Below are positions 16,801 to 26,113 of a DNA stretch of 64,000 bases, one piece after another; positions within the stretch are counted from its first letter, which is position 1; each line of letters opens with the position of its first letter. Source of the stretch: Haloplanus natans DSM 17983 (lineage in GTDB: Archaea; Halobacteriota; Halobacteria; Halobacteriales; Haloferacaceae). Made by a program: the position numbers and the translations under genes. The notes under the pieces are model-generated. The model was not told the DNA's origin, searched no databases, and saw only the letters and a list, made by a program, of their open reading frames with translations. The stretch is from contig NZ_KE386573.1 in the NCBI RefSeq assembly GCF_000427685.1, positions 372,001 to 436,000 of the forward strand, in the 5' to 3' direction.

Positions 16801-17256
16801 CTACTCGGTCCGATACTCCTTCTCGAACCCGCGGAACTCGGTGCGGTGGGCCTCCTCGTCCGCGAGGATGGTCACTGCGAGGTCCTCGGTCACCGGGTCG
16901 TTCGCCGCCTCCGCCGCGTCGATGAGCGCGCGGTACGTCTCGATGGCGCCTTCCTCCGCGTCGAGGACGCCCCGGATGACCGAGAGCACGTCCGTCGAGT
17001 CCGCGGGCGGCTGCAGGGAGTCCTGCCGGGCGACGAAGTCGGCCGACCCCGGCGGGCGCGCGTCCAGTTGTTTGAGACGTTGCCCCAGCTGTTCGGCGTG
17101 AGTCAGTTCCTCCTGGATGTCTTGCTGGAGGCTCTCTTTGATCTCCTCGGCCCGCACCCCGTCGAGGACGATGGCGTTCGTCTGGTAGTTCATCACCGTC
17201 TCAATCTCGTCGCCGTACGCTTTCCGGAGAAGCTCGACGACACGGTCTGCTGTCAT
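16801..17256 (-). CDS. ferritin-like protein
   Basis: This 151-aa four-helix-bundle protein has the diiron ligand pattern: Glu in DEIETVMNY, ExxH in EELTHAEQL, Glu in DAEEGAIETYRAL and ExxH in DEEAHRTEF. It resembles haloarchaeal bacterioferritin- or Dps-like ferritins. It could store iron or detoxify peroxide. It is convergent with the ADH gene and monocistronic. Confidence 0.82.
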   Translation of the reverse strand: MTADRVVELLRKAYGDEIETVMNYQTNAIVLDGVRAEEIKESLQQDIQEELTHAEQLGQRLKQLDARPPGSADFVARQDSLQPPADSTDVLSVIRGVLDAEEGAIETYRALIDAAEAANDPVTEDLAVTILADEEAHRTEFRGFEKEYRTE

Positions 17257-17365
17257 ATCGACCCGAGCTACGCACCGCCGACGGTAAACCGTTGTCCCGG
17301 CAATCGGGCACAGTCGTCTCCCGTGTGCCGGCAGTCACCGATCGGGCGGCACTGCCGACGCCGGA

Positions 17366-18990
17366 TCAGGCCGTCCCGTACGTCGCCCCGGCGTCGGCCG
17401 TCGTGAACTCGAAGCGGGCGCCACCCGTCGTTCCCTCGACCACGGCGACGCGCCAGCCGTGTGCCGCCGCGATGGTTCGGACGATGTCGAGGCCGAATCC
17501 CGTGCCGTCGGCTGCCGTGGTGTACCCCGGCTCGAACACGTCCTCGCGTATCGACTCGGGGATGCCGGGGCCGTCGTCGGCGACGTAGAACCCCGATTCG
17601 GTGCCGCCGACGGTGATCGTCACGGCGCCGGCCTCGGCCCCCGGCCGGCTGTCAGTGGAGCCATGTTCCACACAGTTCCGAAACAGGTTCTCGAACACCT
17701 GTGTGAGCCGGCTCTCGTCGGCCCGGACGGTTCCCGGATCGCCGTCGAACACCAGTCGCGCGCCCTCGGTGTCGGTCGTCGCCCACGCGCGTTCGGCGAC
17801 CGAGCGGAGGTCGACTGGCCGCACGTCGTCCACCGTCCGGCCGGAGCGAGCCAACGTGAGGAGGTCCTCGATCAGTTCGTGCATCCGATCGAGGGCGTCC
17901 GCCACCCGATCCAAGTGCTCGTCCTCGACGGCCATCCGCGCGAGTTCGAGGTTCCCCTCCGCGACGTTCAGCGGGTTGCGCAGGTCGTGGGAGACGACGC
18001 TCGCGAACTCGTCGAGGCGCCCGTTCTGTCTGGCGAGTTCGCGGTCGCGATGGGCGAGTCGGTCGCGGGCCGCCATCGAGTCGAGGGCGTGGCCGATGCT
18101 CTCGCCGAGTTCGGAGAGCGCCTCGCACTCCCGCGTCCCGAACACGTTCGCGCGGTTGGCGTAGACGCTGAGGAAGCCGTAGACGCGATCCGGCCCGACG
18201 AGCGGGACCACCGCCAGCGACTCGACGCCTTTCTGGGACAGCATCCCGTACCACGGTGCCAGCGTCGGCTCCGCGAACACGTCCTGGATCGGCTGGATCT
18301 CGCCCGTCCGGATCGCCTCGCTTCCCGGCCCGCCGCCGTTCGGATCGTCCGGGTCGACGTCTATCTCCAGCGGGGCGAAGTATTCGTCGTCGTGGCCCGC
18401 CCACGCCGCCGGGGTGACGGCCTCGTCGCCCGGTTCGTACCGGCCGATCCACGCCCCGTCGTAGATGTCGGAGTCGGTCAGTCGTCGACAGACCACCGCT
18501 TCCAGTTCGGCCCGTTCGGTCGCGTTCACGATCTCCCGGGTCGCGATGCGGAGCGTGTCGTTGATGCGGGTCAACTGCTCCGCGCGCTCCCGCTGGCTCC
18601 GGGCGCGGGCGTCGTAAACGCCGACCACGAGGCCGACGAGCGCCCCCAGCGTGGCGGCGTTGAGCACCGTCCGCATCGGGACGGGGACGCTCCAGCCCCG
18701 GACGCCGGCGTCGACGAACAGCCACCCGACCGCGACGCTCAGCGACAGCGTCCCGACGACCGCCCAGCCGAGCACCCTGTCGGCCGACTCCGGGGGGCGA
18801 GCCGATCCTCTCGGAGGGCGCCCCCGACACCCGCCACGGCCAGCGCGAGCACCAGGGGAACGACCGCCTCGATCAACACCAACCTCGGCGACGACCGCAA
18901 ACGGACGGCCGACTGGAGGTGGACCGCCGCGAGTGCGAGTCCGGTGACGGCGATGATCGTTCTACTCGTCGATGCCGACAATCGCTCCAT
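17366..18990 (-). pseudogene. sensor histidine kinase (membrane-GAF-HisKA-HATPase), one frameshift
   Basis: Domains in order are an N-terminal membrane region, a GAF domain (DIYDGAWIGRYEPGDE..., LAVVPLVGPDRVYGFLSVYA), HisKA with phosphoacceptor VVSHDLRNPLN, and HATPase with N box ENLFRNCVEH, G1 DDGPGIP and G2 GFGLDI. An uninterrupted ORF covers only 17366-18775 and lacks the first membrane helices. Those are encoded upstream from ATG 18990 (MERLSAS, then LVLIEAVVPLVLALAVAGVG) in another frame. Adding one C to the run of six at 18792-18797 restores a 541-residue kinase. This is either a true frameshift or a homopolymer sequencing error. Confidence 0.8.
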
Positions 18991-19180
18991 CGCTCCGGAG
19001 ACGTTCGGCGTCGGCCTGTATAGCCCCCTCGTTATCGACTTCGACGCGGACACTGCCGTCGACCGGGCGGTAGAGCTAACAGCTTCCGGCTCCACTGCCG
19101 GATATGTCGCCGCCGACCCCGACGCGGCTCGACGACGCCGAGAGTCGCCGCTCGACCGCTCCCGCCATCGCACCGCCGCT

Positions 19181-19435
19181 ATGACCGACCTCGCCTCGAA
19201 GATTCGCCGCGACGGCTCGTCGATGGCGTTCGCAGTCGTCGGCGTCCTGGTGGTCGTCGCGGTCGGATTCGGGATCATCGTCGGCTCCATCCGCCTCCTC
19301 CTGCCGGCGGCGTACCCCGTGCTTCCCGGGACCGATCCGACGATGCTCGCCGCGGCCGTCGGATTCGGCCCCGCCCTCGTCTACGGTGTCGTCGTCGCCG
19401 TCGCCATCCGGCGATACGTCGTCAAAAGAGGGTAA
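19181..19435 (+). CDS. small membrane protein, two transmembrane segments
   Basis: This 84-aa protein starts at ATG 19181 (MTDLASKIRRDGSSMAF). Segments VVGVLVVVAVGFGIIVGSI and AAAVGFGPALVYGVVVAVAI are predicted membrane helices joined by a short Pro-rich loop, ending in a basic RRYVVKRG tail. No family is recognised. The upstream 190 nt contain no other gene. Confidence 0.65.
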   Translation: MTDLASKIRRDGSSMAFAVVGVLVVVAVGFGIIVGSIRLLLPAAYPVLPGTDPTMLAAAVGFGPALVYGVVVAVAIRRYVVKRG

Positions 19436-19550
19436 CGCTCCGACCCGCCGATTCCCCGATTCGTCACGAAATCGGTCCCCGAACCGGACGCCCGACCACC
19501 GCCAGCGGCGGCGTCGCGGGGGCTATGGCGCCCTCTCCCCTACATGATGT

Positions 19551-21359
19551 ATGACCAGTTCCTCCCGACCGACGAACGACGAGTCACGTTCGGTCGACTA
19601 CGAGACGATCCCCGTCCGCGTACTGATCGTCGGCGCCGGCGCGGCCGGCGCCCGGACGGCTATCCAACTGGTCGAGCAGGGTCTCGACCCGGAGGATATC
19701 CTCGTCGTGGGCAAGCGGAGCCACGGCGACGCCCACACGACGTGGGCGCGCGGCGGGATCAACGGCGCCCTCGGCACCCACGACCCCGAGGACGACTGGA
19801 CGATCCACGCCGCCGACACGCTCAACGAGGGCCACCACCTCAACGACCCCGCGAAAGTCGAAGCGGTGACCCGGCGGATGCCCGCCCTCCTCCGCGAACT
19901 CGACGACTGGGGGATGGCCTTTAGCCGGACCGACGAGGGCGACATCGACCAGCGGTACTTCGGCGCGCAGTCGTTCCGCCGCACCGCCTTCGCCGGCGAC
20001 CACACCGGCGAGTCCCTGCTCGATACGCTCGTCGAGCGGGCGCAATCCCTGTCGATTCCCTACCGCGAGAACGTCTTCGTCTCGAAACTGCTCACGGACG
20101 ACGGCGGGGACCGGGTCCTCGGCGCCGCCGCCACCGACCTCGACACCGGCGACTTCCTGCTGTTCGACGCCGACGCCGTCGTTCTCGCCGCGGGCGGGTA
20201 CACCAGCCTCTACCGCCGCCACTCCTCGCGCGACGACGAGAACACGGGCGACGGCCCCGCCCTCGCCTACGACGCCGGCGCTCGTCTGATGGATATGGAG
20301 TTCGTCCAGTTCCACCCGACGGGCATGGTCGGCGCCCGCTACGGCGAGGAGTGGGACGGCCGCCTCGTCACCGAGGCCGTCCGCGGCGAGGGCGGGCACC
20401 TCTACAACGCACAGGGCGAGCGGTTCATGGAGCGGTACTCGCCCGACCAGATGGAACTGGACGCCCGCGACGTGGTGGCCCGCGCCATCGACGAGGAGAT
20501 CGCGGCCGGCCGCGGCACGGAACACGGCGGCGTCCTCCTCGACATCTCGCATCGCGACCCCGAGTTCATCCGCGAGCGCCTCCCCCGGATGTACGAGCGG
20601 TTCGCCGACCTCGGCGTCGACATGGCGACGGAGCCGGTGGAAGTCGCGCCCACTGCCCACTACGGGATGGGCGGAGTCGTCGTCGACGACGCGGGCGAGA
20701 CGACCGTCGACGGCCTCTACGCCATCGGCGAGACGATGGCGGGCGTCCACGGCGCGAACCGCCTCGGCGGCAACTCGCTCGCGGAGACCATCGCGTACGG
20801 GCAGGTGACCGGCGACGCCATCGCGGCGCGGCTGGCCGATTGGTCCGCCGGCAGCGGCGCAGATCCGTCGGCGCTTCACGACGCCGCCGGTCGTCACTTC
20901 GCCGACCTTGCGTCCCTCGCCGGGAGTACGGGATCGATCCGCCCCGACGCCCTGCTCGACGACCTCCGGGCGACCCTCTGGGACCACGCCGGCATCCACC
21001 GGGACGAAGCGGGCCTGACTGCCGGCCTCGACGCCCTCGCCACGCTTCGCGAGCGGGCGACGGGCCTCGACGTGGCCGACTGCACGGACCGCTCGTTCGA
21101 GTTCGCGCTCAACCTCCAGTTCGGGCTGACGGTCGCCGAGGCGATCCTCCGAAGCGCGGCCGAACGGCCGGAATCGAGGGGCGCCCACCACCGCCCGGAC
21201 CACCCCGAGACCGATCCCGACTGGCGGCGGAACGTCGTCGTCGAACGCGGGACGTTCGGCACGATGGCGCTCTCGACGGCGCCCGTCGACGAGCCGAGCC
21301 CGGCGGTTCGCGACGCCCTCGACGCGGGGTACGAACTCGACTACCACCAGCTGGAGTGA
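19551..21359 (+). CDS. FAD-dependent SdhA/FrdA/L-aspartate oxidase family flavoprotein
   Basis: This 602-aa protein carries the dinucleotide fold VLIVGAGAAGARTA (residues about 24-37), the substrate motifs EFVQFHPTGM and TEAVRGEGGHLYN (catalytic Arg), the FAD motif HGANRLGGNSLAE, and APTAHYGMGG. A helical C-terminal domain follows. The family includes succinate dehydrogenase/fumarate reductase flavoproteins and NadB. No iron-sulfur or membrane-anchor subunit and no nadA/nadC neighbour is present, so it may act as a soluble enzyme. The initial AUG follows ACATGATGT, with ATG 19551 preferred. Confidence 0.85.
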   Translation: MTSSSRPTNDESRSVDYETIPVRVLIVGAGAAGARTAIQLVEQGLDPEDILVVGKRSHGDAHTTWARGGINGALGTHDPEDDWTIHAADTLNEGHHLNDPAKVEAVTRRMPALLRELDDWGMAFSRTDEGDIDQRYFGAQSFRRTAFAGDHTGESLLDTLVERAQSLSIPYRENVFVSKLLTDDGGDRVLGAAATDLDTGDFLLFDADAVVLAAGGYTSLYRRHSSRDDENTGDGPALAYDAGARLMDMEFVQFHPTGMVGARYGEEWDGRLVTEAVRGEGGHLYNAQGERFMERYSPDQMELDARDVVARAIDEEIAAGRGTEHGGVLLDISHRDPEFIRERLPRMYERFADLGVDMATEPVEVAPTAHYGMGGVVVDDAGETTVDGLYAIGETMAGVHGANRLGGNSLAETIAYGQVTGDAIAARLADWSAGSGADPSALHDAAGRHFADLASLAGSTGSIRPDALLDDLRATLWDHAGIHRDEAGLTAGLDALATLRERATGLDVADCTDRSFEFALNLQFGLTVAEAILRSAAERPESRGAHHRPDHPETDPDWRRNVVVERGTFGTMALSTAPVDEPSPAVRDALDAGYELDYHQLE

Positions 21360-21374
21360 GCCGCGAGGCGCCGT

Positions 21375-21460
21375 CGTACGGATTCGTGTAACTGTCTACC
21401 GGTGACTCTCCGGGACGGTCCGGCGAACCGCCGGTACTGACTTACAATAACCCGTCTCAG
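21375..21460 (-). repeat. Stop-codon-linked palindromic element, copy B
   Basis: This 86-nt element runs between the FAD gene and the minus-strand DUF7556-like gene. On the minus strand it reads CTGAGACGGGTTATTGTAA, then ACCGGCGGTTCGCCGGAC, then an imperfect return arm. Its TGA at 21457-21459 is the stop codon of the minus-strand gene. It has the same length as copy C. Confidence 0.65.
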
Positions 21461-21632
21461 CGACGGACACGAACCGGCGACTCCGCGAGAATGAACGGTT
21501 CGTCGTCGCCGTCGGCGGCGAAGGCGATACCGCCGCCGTCGTCGCGATGAACTCGCCACCTCGGAGTTCCGGAATCCCATACGCCGCCGGATCACAGGTG
21601 GTGCCGACGATTGCCCACTCGCGTGCCCGCAT
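21457..21632 (-). pseudogene. small haloarchaeal protein (DUF7556-like), frameshifted
   Basis: The ORF from ATG 21632 reads MRAREWAIVGTTCDPAAYG...GGEFIAT and then continues in the wrong frame. One base inserted near 21545 would join it to DDGGGIAFAADGDDEPFIL and AESPVRVRR, ending at TGA 21457-21459. That combined sequence is what I expect of a small conserved haloarchaeal family (about 58 aa). It starts one base after the stop of the preceding gene, so they form one unit under iron-box control. The family name is from memory and less certain than the frameshift itself. Confidence 0.6.
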
Positions 21633-21633
21633 C

Positions 21634-21832
21634 CTATCGTCCCCCCACGACGGTGGTCACGGCCCGTTCCCGGTCGAACCGCGGTTCGTCGCCAACCGGT
21701 GTCATCGTGACCGTGTCCGACTGCGTCCCCCCCCCGTCCAGCCGGCGGTCGGTCCGCTACCGACGACTGCGCCGCCATTGGCCACGTCCTCCCGACGTGT
21801 CGGTGCTCGCTCCCGTCCGTTTCGTCACTCAT
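21634..21832 (-). pseudogene. small hypothetical protein, frameshift in a G9 run
   Basis: The ORF from ATG 21832 reads MSDETDGSEHRHVGRTWPMA... to a run of nine G (complement of C9 at 21727-21735). With eight G the frame continues TQSDTVTMTPVGDEPRFDRE and ends VVGGR at TAG 21634-21636, giving about 65 residues. Otherwise the frame runs on through the next gene out of phase. The promoter overlaps an iron-box-like palindrome. A homopolymer length error or slippage is likely. Function unknown. Confidence 0.5.
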
Positions 21833-21836
21833 AGAA

Positions 21837-21852
21837 TTTAGGCCAGCCTAAA
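21837..21852 (-). promoter_or_regulatory. DtxR/SirR-type iron box overlapping promoter
   Basis: TTTAGGC-CA-GCCTAAA is a perfect palindrome with 7-bp arms, ending 5 nt upstream of ATG 21832 and overlapping the TATA-like TATTTA. This matches the TTAGG/CCTAA core bound by DtxR-family metal-dependent repressors. It is expected to repress the two small genes under iron sufficiency. Confidence 0.6.
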
Positions 21853-21873
21853 TACACGAAGCCCTTTCGAAAA

Positions 21874-21887
21874 TTAGGCGCCCCTAA
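21874..21887. promoter_or_regulatory. second iron-box-like palindrome
   Basis: TTAGG-CGCC-CCTAA lies 37 nt centre to centre from the first box, overlapping the 3' end of the neighbouring zinc-finger gene. The spacing of roughly 3.5 helical turns would allow cooperative binding of repressor dimers. Inference from sequence pattern only. Confidence 0.45.
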
Positions 21888-22066
21888 AACGAGCGCTCCG
21901 GGTGCCGTCGCCAGTAGTCTGCCACCCCGTAGACACGTCCGTGGGTCGTCAGCGAGGGTCCGCAGTCCGGACAGTGACGGTCGCTGTCCGGGGACGTGAT
22001 GGCCGCCGTGGCCGCTTCGTCGGTCGATCGGTGGTTCGGGGTCGGGGTGGCTCCGATCCGATACAT
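21884..22066 (-). CDS. small zinc-finger-type protein
   Basis: This 60-aa ORF starts at ATG 22066 (MYRIGATPTPNHRSTDEA). The C-terminal half is HCPDCG followed by LTTHGRVYGVADYWRRHPE, a pattern I associate with short haloarchaeal zinc-binding proteins. Only one CxxC is present, so a dimer or His ligands (HC, RRH) may complete the site. Its 3' end overlaps the second iron box. Confidence 0.55.
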   Translation of the reverse strand: MYRIGATPTPNHRSTDEAATAAITSPDSDRHCPDCGPSLTTHGRVYGVADYWRRHPERSF

Positions 22067-22143
22067 AAACGCTTCGATGCTTCACGCGCCAGCACGGCCC
22101 GTCACGGGGAGTAATACCCAAGGCGTGTGTACGGCTCGACGCG

Positions 22144-23463
22144 ATGGTCCCCAACACCCCCGCTGACGACGCGTCCCCCACACGCCGCGCCTTCCTCCGG
22201 CGCGGCGTCGGCGCCCTCGCGACGGGCGTCGCGGCCGCGACTACCGGTTGCGCTTCGGCCCTCCCCCCGCTCGGCGCCGCCCAGCGGTTCGGACGCATCG
22301 ACGTGCCCGACGCGGACCCCCCGCGGTATCGACGCTGGCTCCCCGCCCCGGCCGCCGTCGACGGCGTCGACGCCGAGCAGTACGCCTACCTGTTCCGCCG
22401 TCCCGGCGCCCTCGACTACCCCGCGCCCGTCCGATTCACGACGCCGCGCAAGCGACTCCTGGCTTCCCTCGATCACTTCGGCGTCGGCTACGCGAACTAC
22501 GACGCCCTCCTCCACACTCCGTTCGGGACGGTGCTCGGCGGGTCGTTCGACGCCGCGGCCGTCGCCACGACGCTCACCCAAAGCGGCTACGCCGCGACTG
22601 GATCACGCGGCGACTACGACCTGTTCGAACGCGACGACGTGTCGAGACGGGTCGCCGTCCGCGACGGGACCATCGTCCGGTCGAGCGAGCGCGTCCACGA
22701 CACCCCGGCTGTCGCGGCCCTGATCGATGCCTGGGCCGGTCGCATCGAGCGCTACCACGCGGCCGACGCCGGCGTTGCCCGTCTCATCGACACCGTCGGC
22801 GAGAGCCGGATGGTCGAGTACATCCCGCCCACCGACGACCGCTACTGGCAGAAATGCGAGGGGTTCCGGTTCGACGGCTCGACGGCCTATCACGTCATGA
22901 CGTTTCTCTATCCCGACGGGCGCACGCCACCGGAAGCCGAACTCCGGGACCGCGCGGTCGACGGCACCGTGTTGACCCGGGAAGTCGAGAACTCCGACTT
23001 CCGCATCGACGGCCGTCTCGTGGTCGTCGAGGGACGAATCCCGCCCGGTGAGGGCGTCGACCCCGCCGACATCACCCCGCCCTACCCGCCGCAGGTGACG
23101 TGGGGGTACGACCGCGACGCGGCCGCGGGAACCGTGACGCTTCGCCACGAGGCGGGCGATCACGTCCCGACTGCCGCTCTCGGCTACCAGTTCGACGCCG
23201 ACACTCCGGACGACTGGCTCGTCTTCCCGGAGCCACGCCCGCTTCCGACGGACGCCGAGACGCTCGCGCCCGAGGATCGGGTGCCCGTCACCCTCCCCGA
23301 GACGCCGACGGTCGAGGCCATCCCGTTCGACGCCATCGACCGCGACGCCGAGGACCCGTTCGCGGCCACGGAGTCCCGTCCGGCGACTCGCCTCGACCTG
23401 CTCTACGGTCCCGGATCGAGTGACCGACCCGTCTTCGCGGTGCCCCTGGAGGGGTCGTCGTGA
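22144..23463 (+). CDS. Tat-exported lipoprotein-like hypothetical protein
   Basis: This 439-aa protein has a twin-arginine signal TRRAFLRRGVGALATGVAAA, then a lipobox-like TTGC at about residue 37. The mature region is acidic with several FDGSTAYHVMTFLYPDGRTP-type beta segments and no recognised catalytic motif. It is probably anchored on the outside of the cell. Start ATG 22144 fits the Tat n-region. The C-terminus overlaps a possible longer start of the next gene; the favoured start there is 23538. Confidence 0.7.
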   Translation: MVPNTPADDASPTRRAFLRRGVGALATGVAAATTGCASALPPLGAAQRFGRIDVPDADPPRYRRWLPAPAAVDGVDAEQYAYLFRRPGALDYPAPVRFTTPRKRLLASLDHFGVGYANYDALLHTPFGTVLGGSFDAAAVATTLTQSGYAATGSRGDYDLFERDDVSRRVAVRDGTIVRSSERVHDTPAVAALIDAWAGRIERYHAADAGVARLIDTVGESRMVEYIPPTDDRYWQKCEGFRFDGSTAYHVMTFLYPDGRTPPEAELRDRAVDGTVLTREVENSDFRIDGRLVVVEGRIPPGEGVDPADITPPYPPQVTWGYDRDAAAGTVTLRHEAGDHVPTAALGYQFDADTPDDWLVFPEPRPLPTDAETLAPEDRVPVTLPETPTVEAIPFDAIDRDAEDPFAATESRPATRLDLLYGPGSSDRPVFAVPLEGSS

Positions 23464-23537
23464 CCGTCCGCACCGCCCGCCAGTCGGCGACGCCGCCCGC
23501 CCCGTCGAGGTGGGCGGGCGATTTATTTCTCGGTCGC

Positions 23538-23897
23538 ATGACTGATGACTCGGTGGCCGACGACCCTGACCTCGCGACGCTCGTCGACCTCCTCGACGAC
23601 GAACACGTCCGGACGATCCTCGCGGCGACGAGCGCGGAGCCGCTGTCGGCGGCGGCGCTGAGCGACCGCTGTGGGGTCTCCACCTCCGCCGTCTACCGCC
23701 GGGTCGACCGCCTCGTCGACGCCGACCTGCTCGACGAGCGGACGCGCCCCCGGAGCGACGGCCACCACGACACCGTCTACGTGGCGACGCTGGAACGCTT
23801 CGAACTCCGCGTCGTCGACGGCGCGGTCGACTGGACCGTCGACCGGGCGAACAGGGACGTGGCCGACGAACTCACGCGCCTCTGGGGGAAGTTCTGA
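23538..23897 (+). CDS. ArsR-like winged-helix transcriptional regulator
   Basis: This 119-aa protein starts at ATG 23538. An ArsR-type winged helix lies in LVDLLDDEHVRTILAATS, with the recognition region LSDRCGVSTSAVYRRVDRLV. The wing is followed by an acidic dimerisation helix. GATTTATTT at 23520-23528 is a possible promoter element. The next gene starts 1 nt after its stop, encoding a membrane protein; the pair recurs in haloarchaea as far as I recall (DUF7521 partner). Confidence 0.78.
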   Translation: MTDDSVADDPDLATLVDLLDDEHVRTILAATSAEPLSAAALSDRCGVSTSAVYRRVDRLVDADLLDERTRPRSDGHHDTVYVATLERFELRVVDGAVDWTVDRANRDVADELTRLWGKF

Positions 23898-23898
23898 G

Positions 23899-24231
23899 AT
23901 GGTCGCTCTCGGCTCCGCCGTCGACGCCCTCGCCGGCGCCGTGGCGACCGGCTCCGCCCTCGTCGGCCTCTACATCGGCTATCAGGCCTACCGCGGCCTC
24001 CGCCGCAACGACGAACCCGCGATGCGGTATCTCGCCGTCGGCATGATCATCCTCTTCGGCGTGACGTACCTGCTCGCGGTCGTCGGGCAGGGGCTCATCG
24101 CCTTCCACGTCGTCACGCTCCGGTTCCAAGGCGTGTTTCGCCTGTTCGTCCGCGCCCTCCAACTGCTCGGTCTCTCGCTGATCGCGTACTCGCTTCACCT
24201 CGCGGCCGGCAGTCGCGTCCCGGGCAGCTAG
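23899..24231 (+). CDS. DUF7521-like membrane protein
   Basis: This 110-aa protein has three hydrophobic segments: LAGAVATGSALVGLYIGYQAY, LAVGMIILFGVTYLLAVVG and LFVRALQLLGLSLIAYSLHL. ATG 23899 directly follows the TGA of the winged-helix gene. The pairing of a soluble wHTH and a small membrane protein suggests sequestration or sensing at the membrane. The function is unknown and the family name is given with moderate certainty. Confidence 0.72.
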   Translation: MVALGSAVDALAGAVATGSALVGLYIGYQAYRGLRRNDEPAMRYLAVGMIILFGVTYLLAVVGQGLIAFHVVTLRFQGVFRLFVRALQLLGLSLIAYSLHLAAGSRVPGS

Positions 24232-25623
24232 CGAAAGAGGACGGTCGGCCGTCGCGCGACGGCCTCGACCGGCGTTTCGGCGTCGATGCCGGGGAGCCTG
24301 ATCGCCGCGACCGAACCCGCGGCGTCCTCGCGTGGACGAATCGCGAACGAGCCGCCGTACCGCGTCACGATCCAGTTGACCAGCCACAGCCCCAGCCCGG
24401 AGCAGTGGACCAGCGCCGTCTCCGTCCCCGCGTCGATGGCCGCGGCCTCCATCTCGTCGATGCCCGGTCCGTCGTCCCTGACGACGAGTTCGACCCACTC
24501 GCCGTCGTCGCTCGCATCGAGTTCCACCCGCGGCTCGTCGTCGGGGTTGTGCGCCACCGCGTTCCCCACGAGTTCCGCCAGCGCCCGTTCGAGTTCGGGG
24601 CCGGCACAGATCCCCCGCTCGGTCCGAACGTCGGCGTCGACGGTCGCGCCCGCCGGGAGGTCCGCCGTCGCGGCGTCGAACAGGGCGGCCGGGTCGAGCC
24701 GTCGCGGCTCGCGGTCCGTTCCAGTTCCCGGGCCCGTTCGCTCGTCTCCAGCAGTCGGTTCGCGGTCCGCTCGATCCGCTCGCCAAGTTCGCTCACGTCC
24801 CCCGTCACCGATCCGGACTGGAGGTGGGTTCCCACCCCGAGCAGGACGTTCAGGTCGTTGCGGAGGTTGTGCCGGAGGACGCGGTTGAGCAGCCGGACGA
24901 GCTGTTCGCTCCGCTTGCGCTCGGTCACGTCGGTCTGAAAGTCCAGATAGTGGGTGAGGTCGCCGTCGTCGTCCTCGACGGGGTCGAGCCGCACCTGGTT
25001 TCAGAACGGCGATCCGTCGGCGCGGTAGTTGAGCAGTTCGGCCGCCGCGGACTCCCCGGCGTCGATGCGATCCCGCAACCGGTCGACGGTCTCGGGGTCG
25101 GTCGCCTCCCCCTGGAGGAACCGGCAGTTCCGGCCCAGCATCTCCTCGGCGTCGTAGCCGGTGATTCGTTCGAACCCCTTGTTGACGTAGACGAGCGGCA
25201 GGTCGCCGTCCGCGTCGGCCATCGAGATGCCGACCTGCGCCTCGTCCATCGCGCGAGTCTTCCGGCGGAGTTCGCGTTCGCGCTCCTTCCGATCGGTCAC
25301 GTCGCGACCGACACCCTGCACCCCGACCACCCGGTCGCCGTCCCGGATCGGCGTGGCGTTGACCGCGATGACGACTCGGTCACCAGCCGCGTCGGTGAAG
25401 TCCAGTTCGAGGTTCTCGACCGTCTCCCCGTCCATCGTCTGTCGGTAGGCTGCGAGGGCGTCGGCGACCGCCGACGACGCGGCGGCGTCCTGCACTGCGA
25501 GCGTTCCCTCCATCTCGATCGTCCGCCGACAGTACGACTTGTCGAGCGGGCAGTGATATCGACGTCCGCGTCGGTGCCGGCGAAGATGTCGTAGATCTCC
25601 TCCCGGTAGGCACTGGCCTCCAT
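24228..25623 (-). pseudogene. decayed LOV/PAS sensor histidine kinase
   Basis: Coding similarity runs from ATG 25623 (MEASAYREEIYDIFAGTDAD) to 24228 but is broken three times. A frameshift lies near 25555, before PLDKSYCRRTIEMEG. An in-frame TGA replaces the TGG expected in GSPFWNQV (near 25007). A second frameshift lies near 24710 in the HisKA-HATPase linker. Domains recognisable in order: PAS (FTDAAGDRVVIAVNATPI), a LOV-like PAS with GRNCRFLQG, HisKA-like RHNLRNDLNVL, and HATPase with GNAVAHNP and DDGPGI. Three lesions make real decay more likely than error. Confidence 0.8.
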
Positions 25624-25726
25624 TCGGCCGTCGTACGGACACGGCTCTCTTATACACGTTGGCCGAATTTTCAGCGCTGATTCCGGCCGCCGTGACGCCT
25701 TTGTCCGCTCGGCGCCTGCGACGCGT

Positions 25727-26095
25727 ATGGCCGACGTTCGTCGAGACGGACTCCTCGCGCTCGCCACCCTCGTCGGCCTCGTCGGCGTCGGGACGCGCGT
25801 CGGCGTCGCGCCGTTCGTCCGACCGCTCGCCGTCGTGACCGGCGTCGTCGGCGCCCTCGGGATCGAGTGGGCGTTTCTCGCCTCGCCGACGCTCGCGGCC
25901 GGGTGGGAGCGCCGCGGCGTCCCCGTCGCCGGCGCGGTGGGCGTCCTCGTCGCCGCCGCCGTGGTCGTCCCGCGGGCCCCGTGGCTCCTCGGCGCGGCCG
26001 CGTGGGGGCTGGTCACCTACGGCTGTCTGCTCGGCTGCGTGCTCGCCGGGTGGGGGAACCCGGTGGCACGGCTCCCGACGGGACGCGGACGCTGA
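25727..26095 (+). CDS. small polytopic membrane protein
   Basis: This 122-aa protein starts at ATG 25727 (MADVRRDGLLALATLVGLVG). Four hydrophobic segments are visible: LLALATLVGLVGVG, PLAVVTGVVGALGIEWAFLA, VAGAVGVLVAAAVVV and LLGAAAWGLVTYGCLLGCVLAG. No family is recognised. It is convergent with the TrmB gene. Confidence 0.65.
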   Translation: MADVRRDGLLALATLVGLVGVGTRVGVAPFVRPLAVVTGVVGALGIEWAFLASPTLAAGWERRGVPVAGAVGVLVAAAVVVPRAPWLLGAAAWGLVTYGCLLGCVLAGWGNPVARLPTGRGR

Positions 26096-26113
26096 GCCGT
26101 CTGGCGTGTTCGG

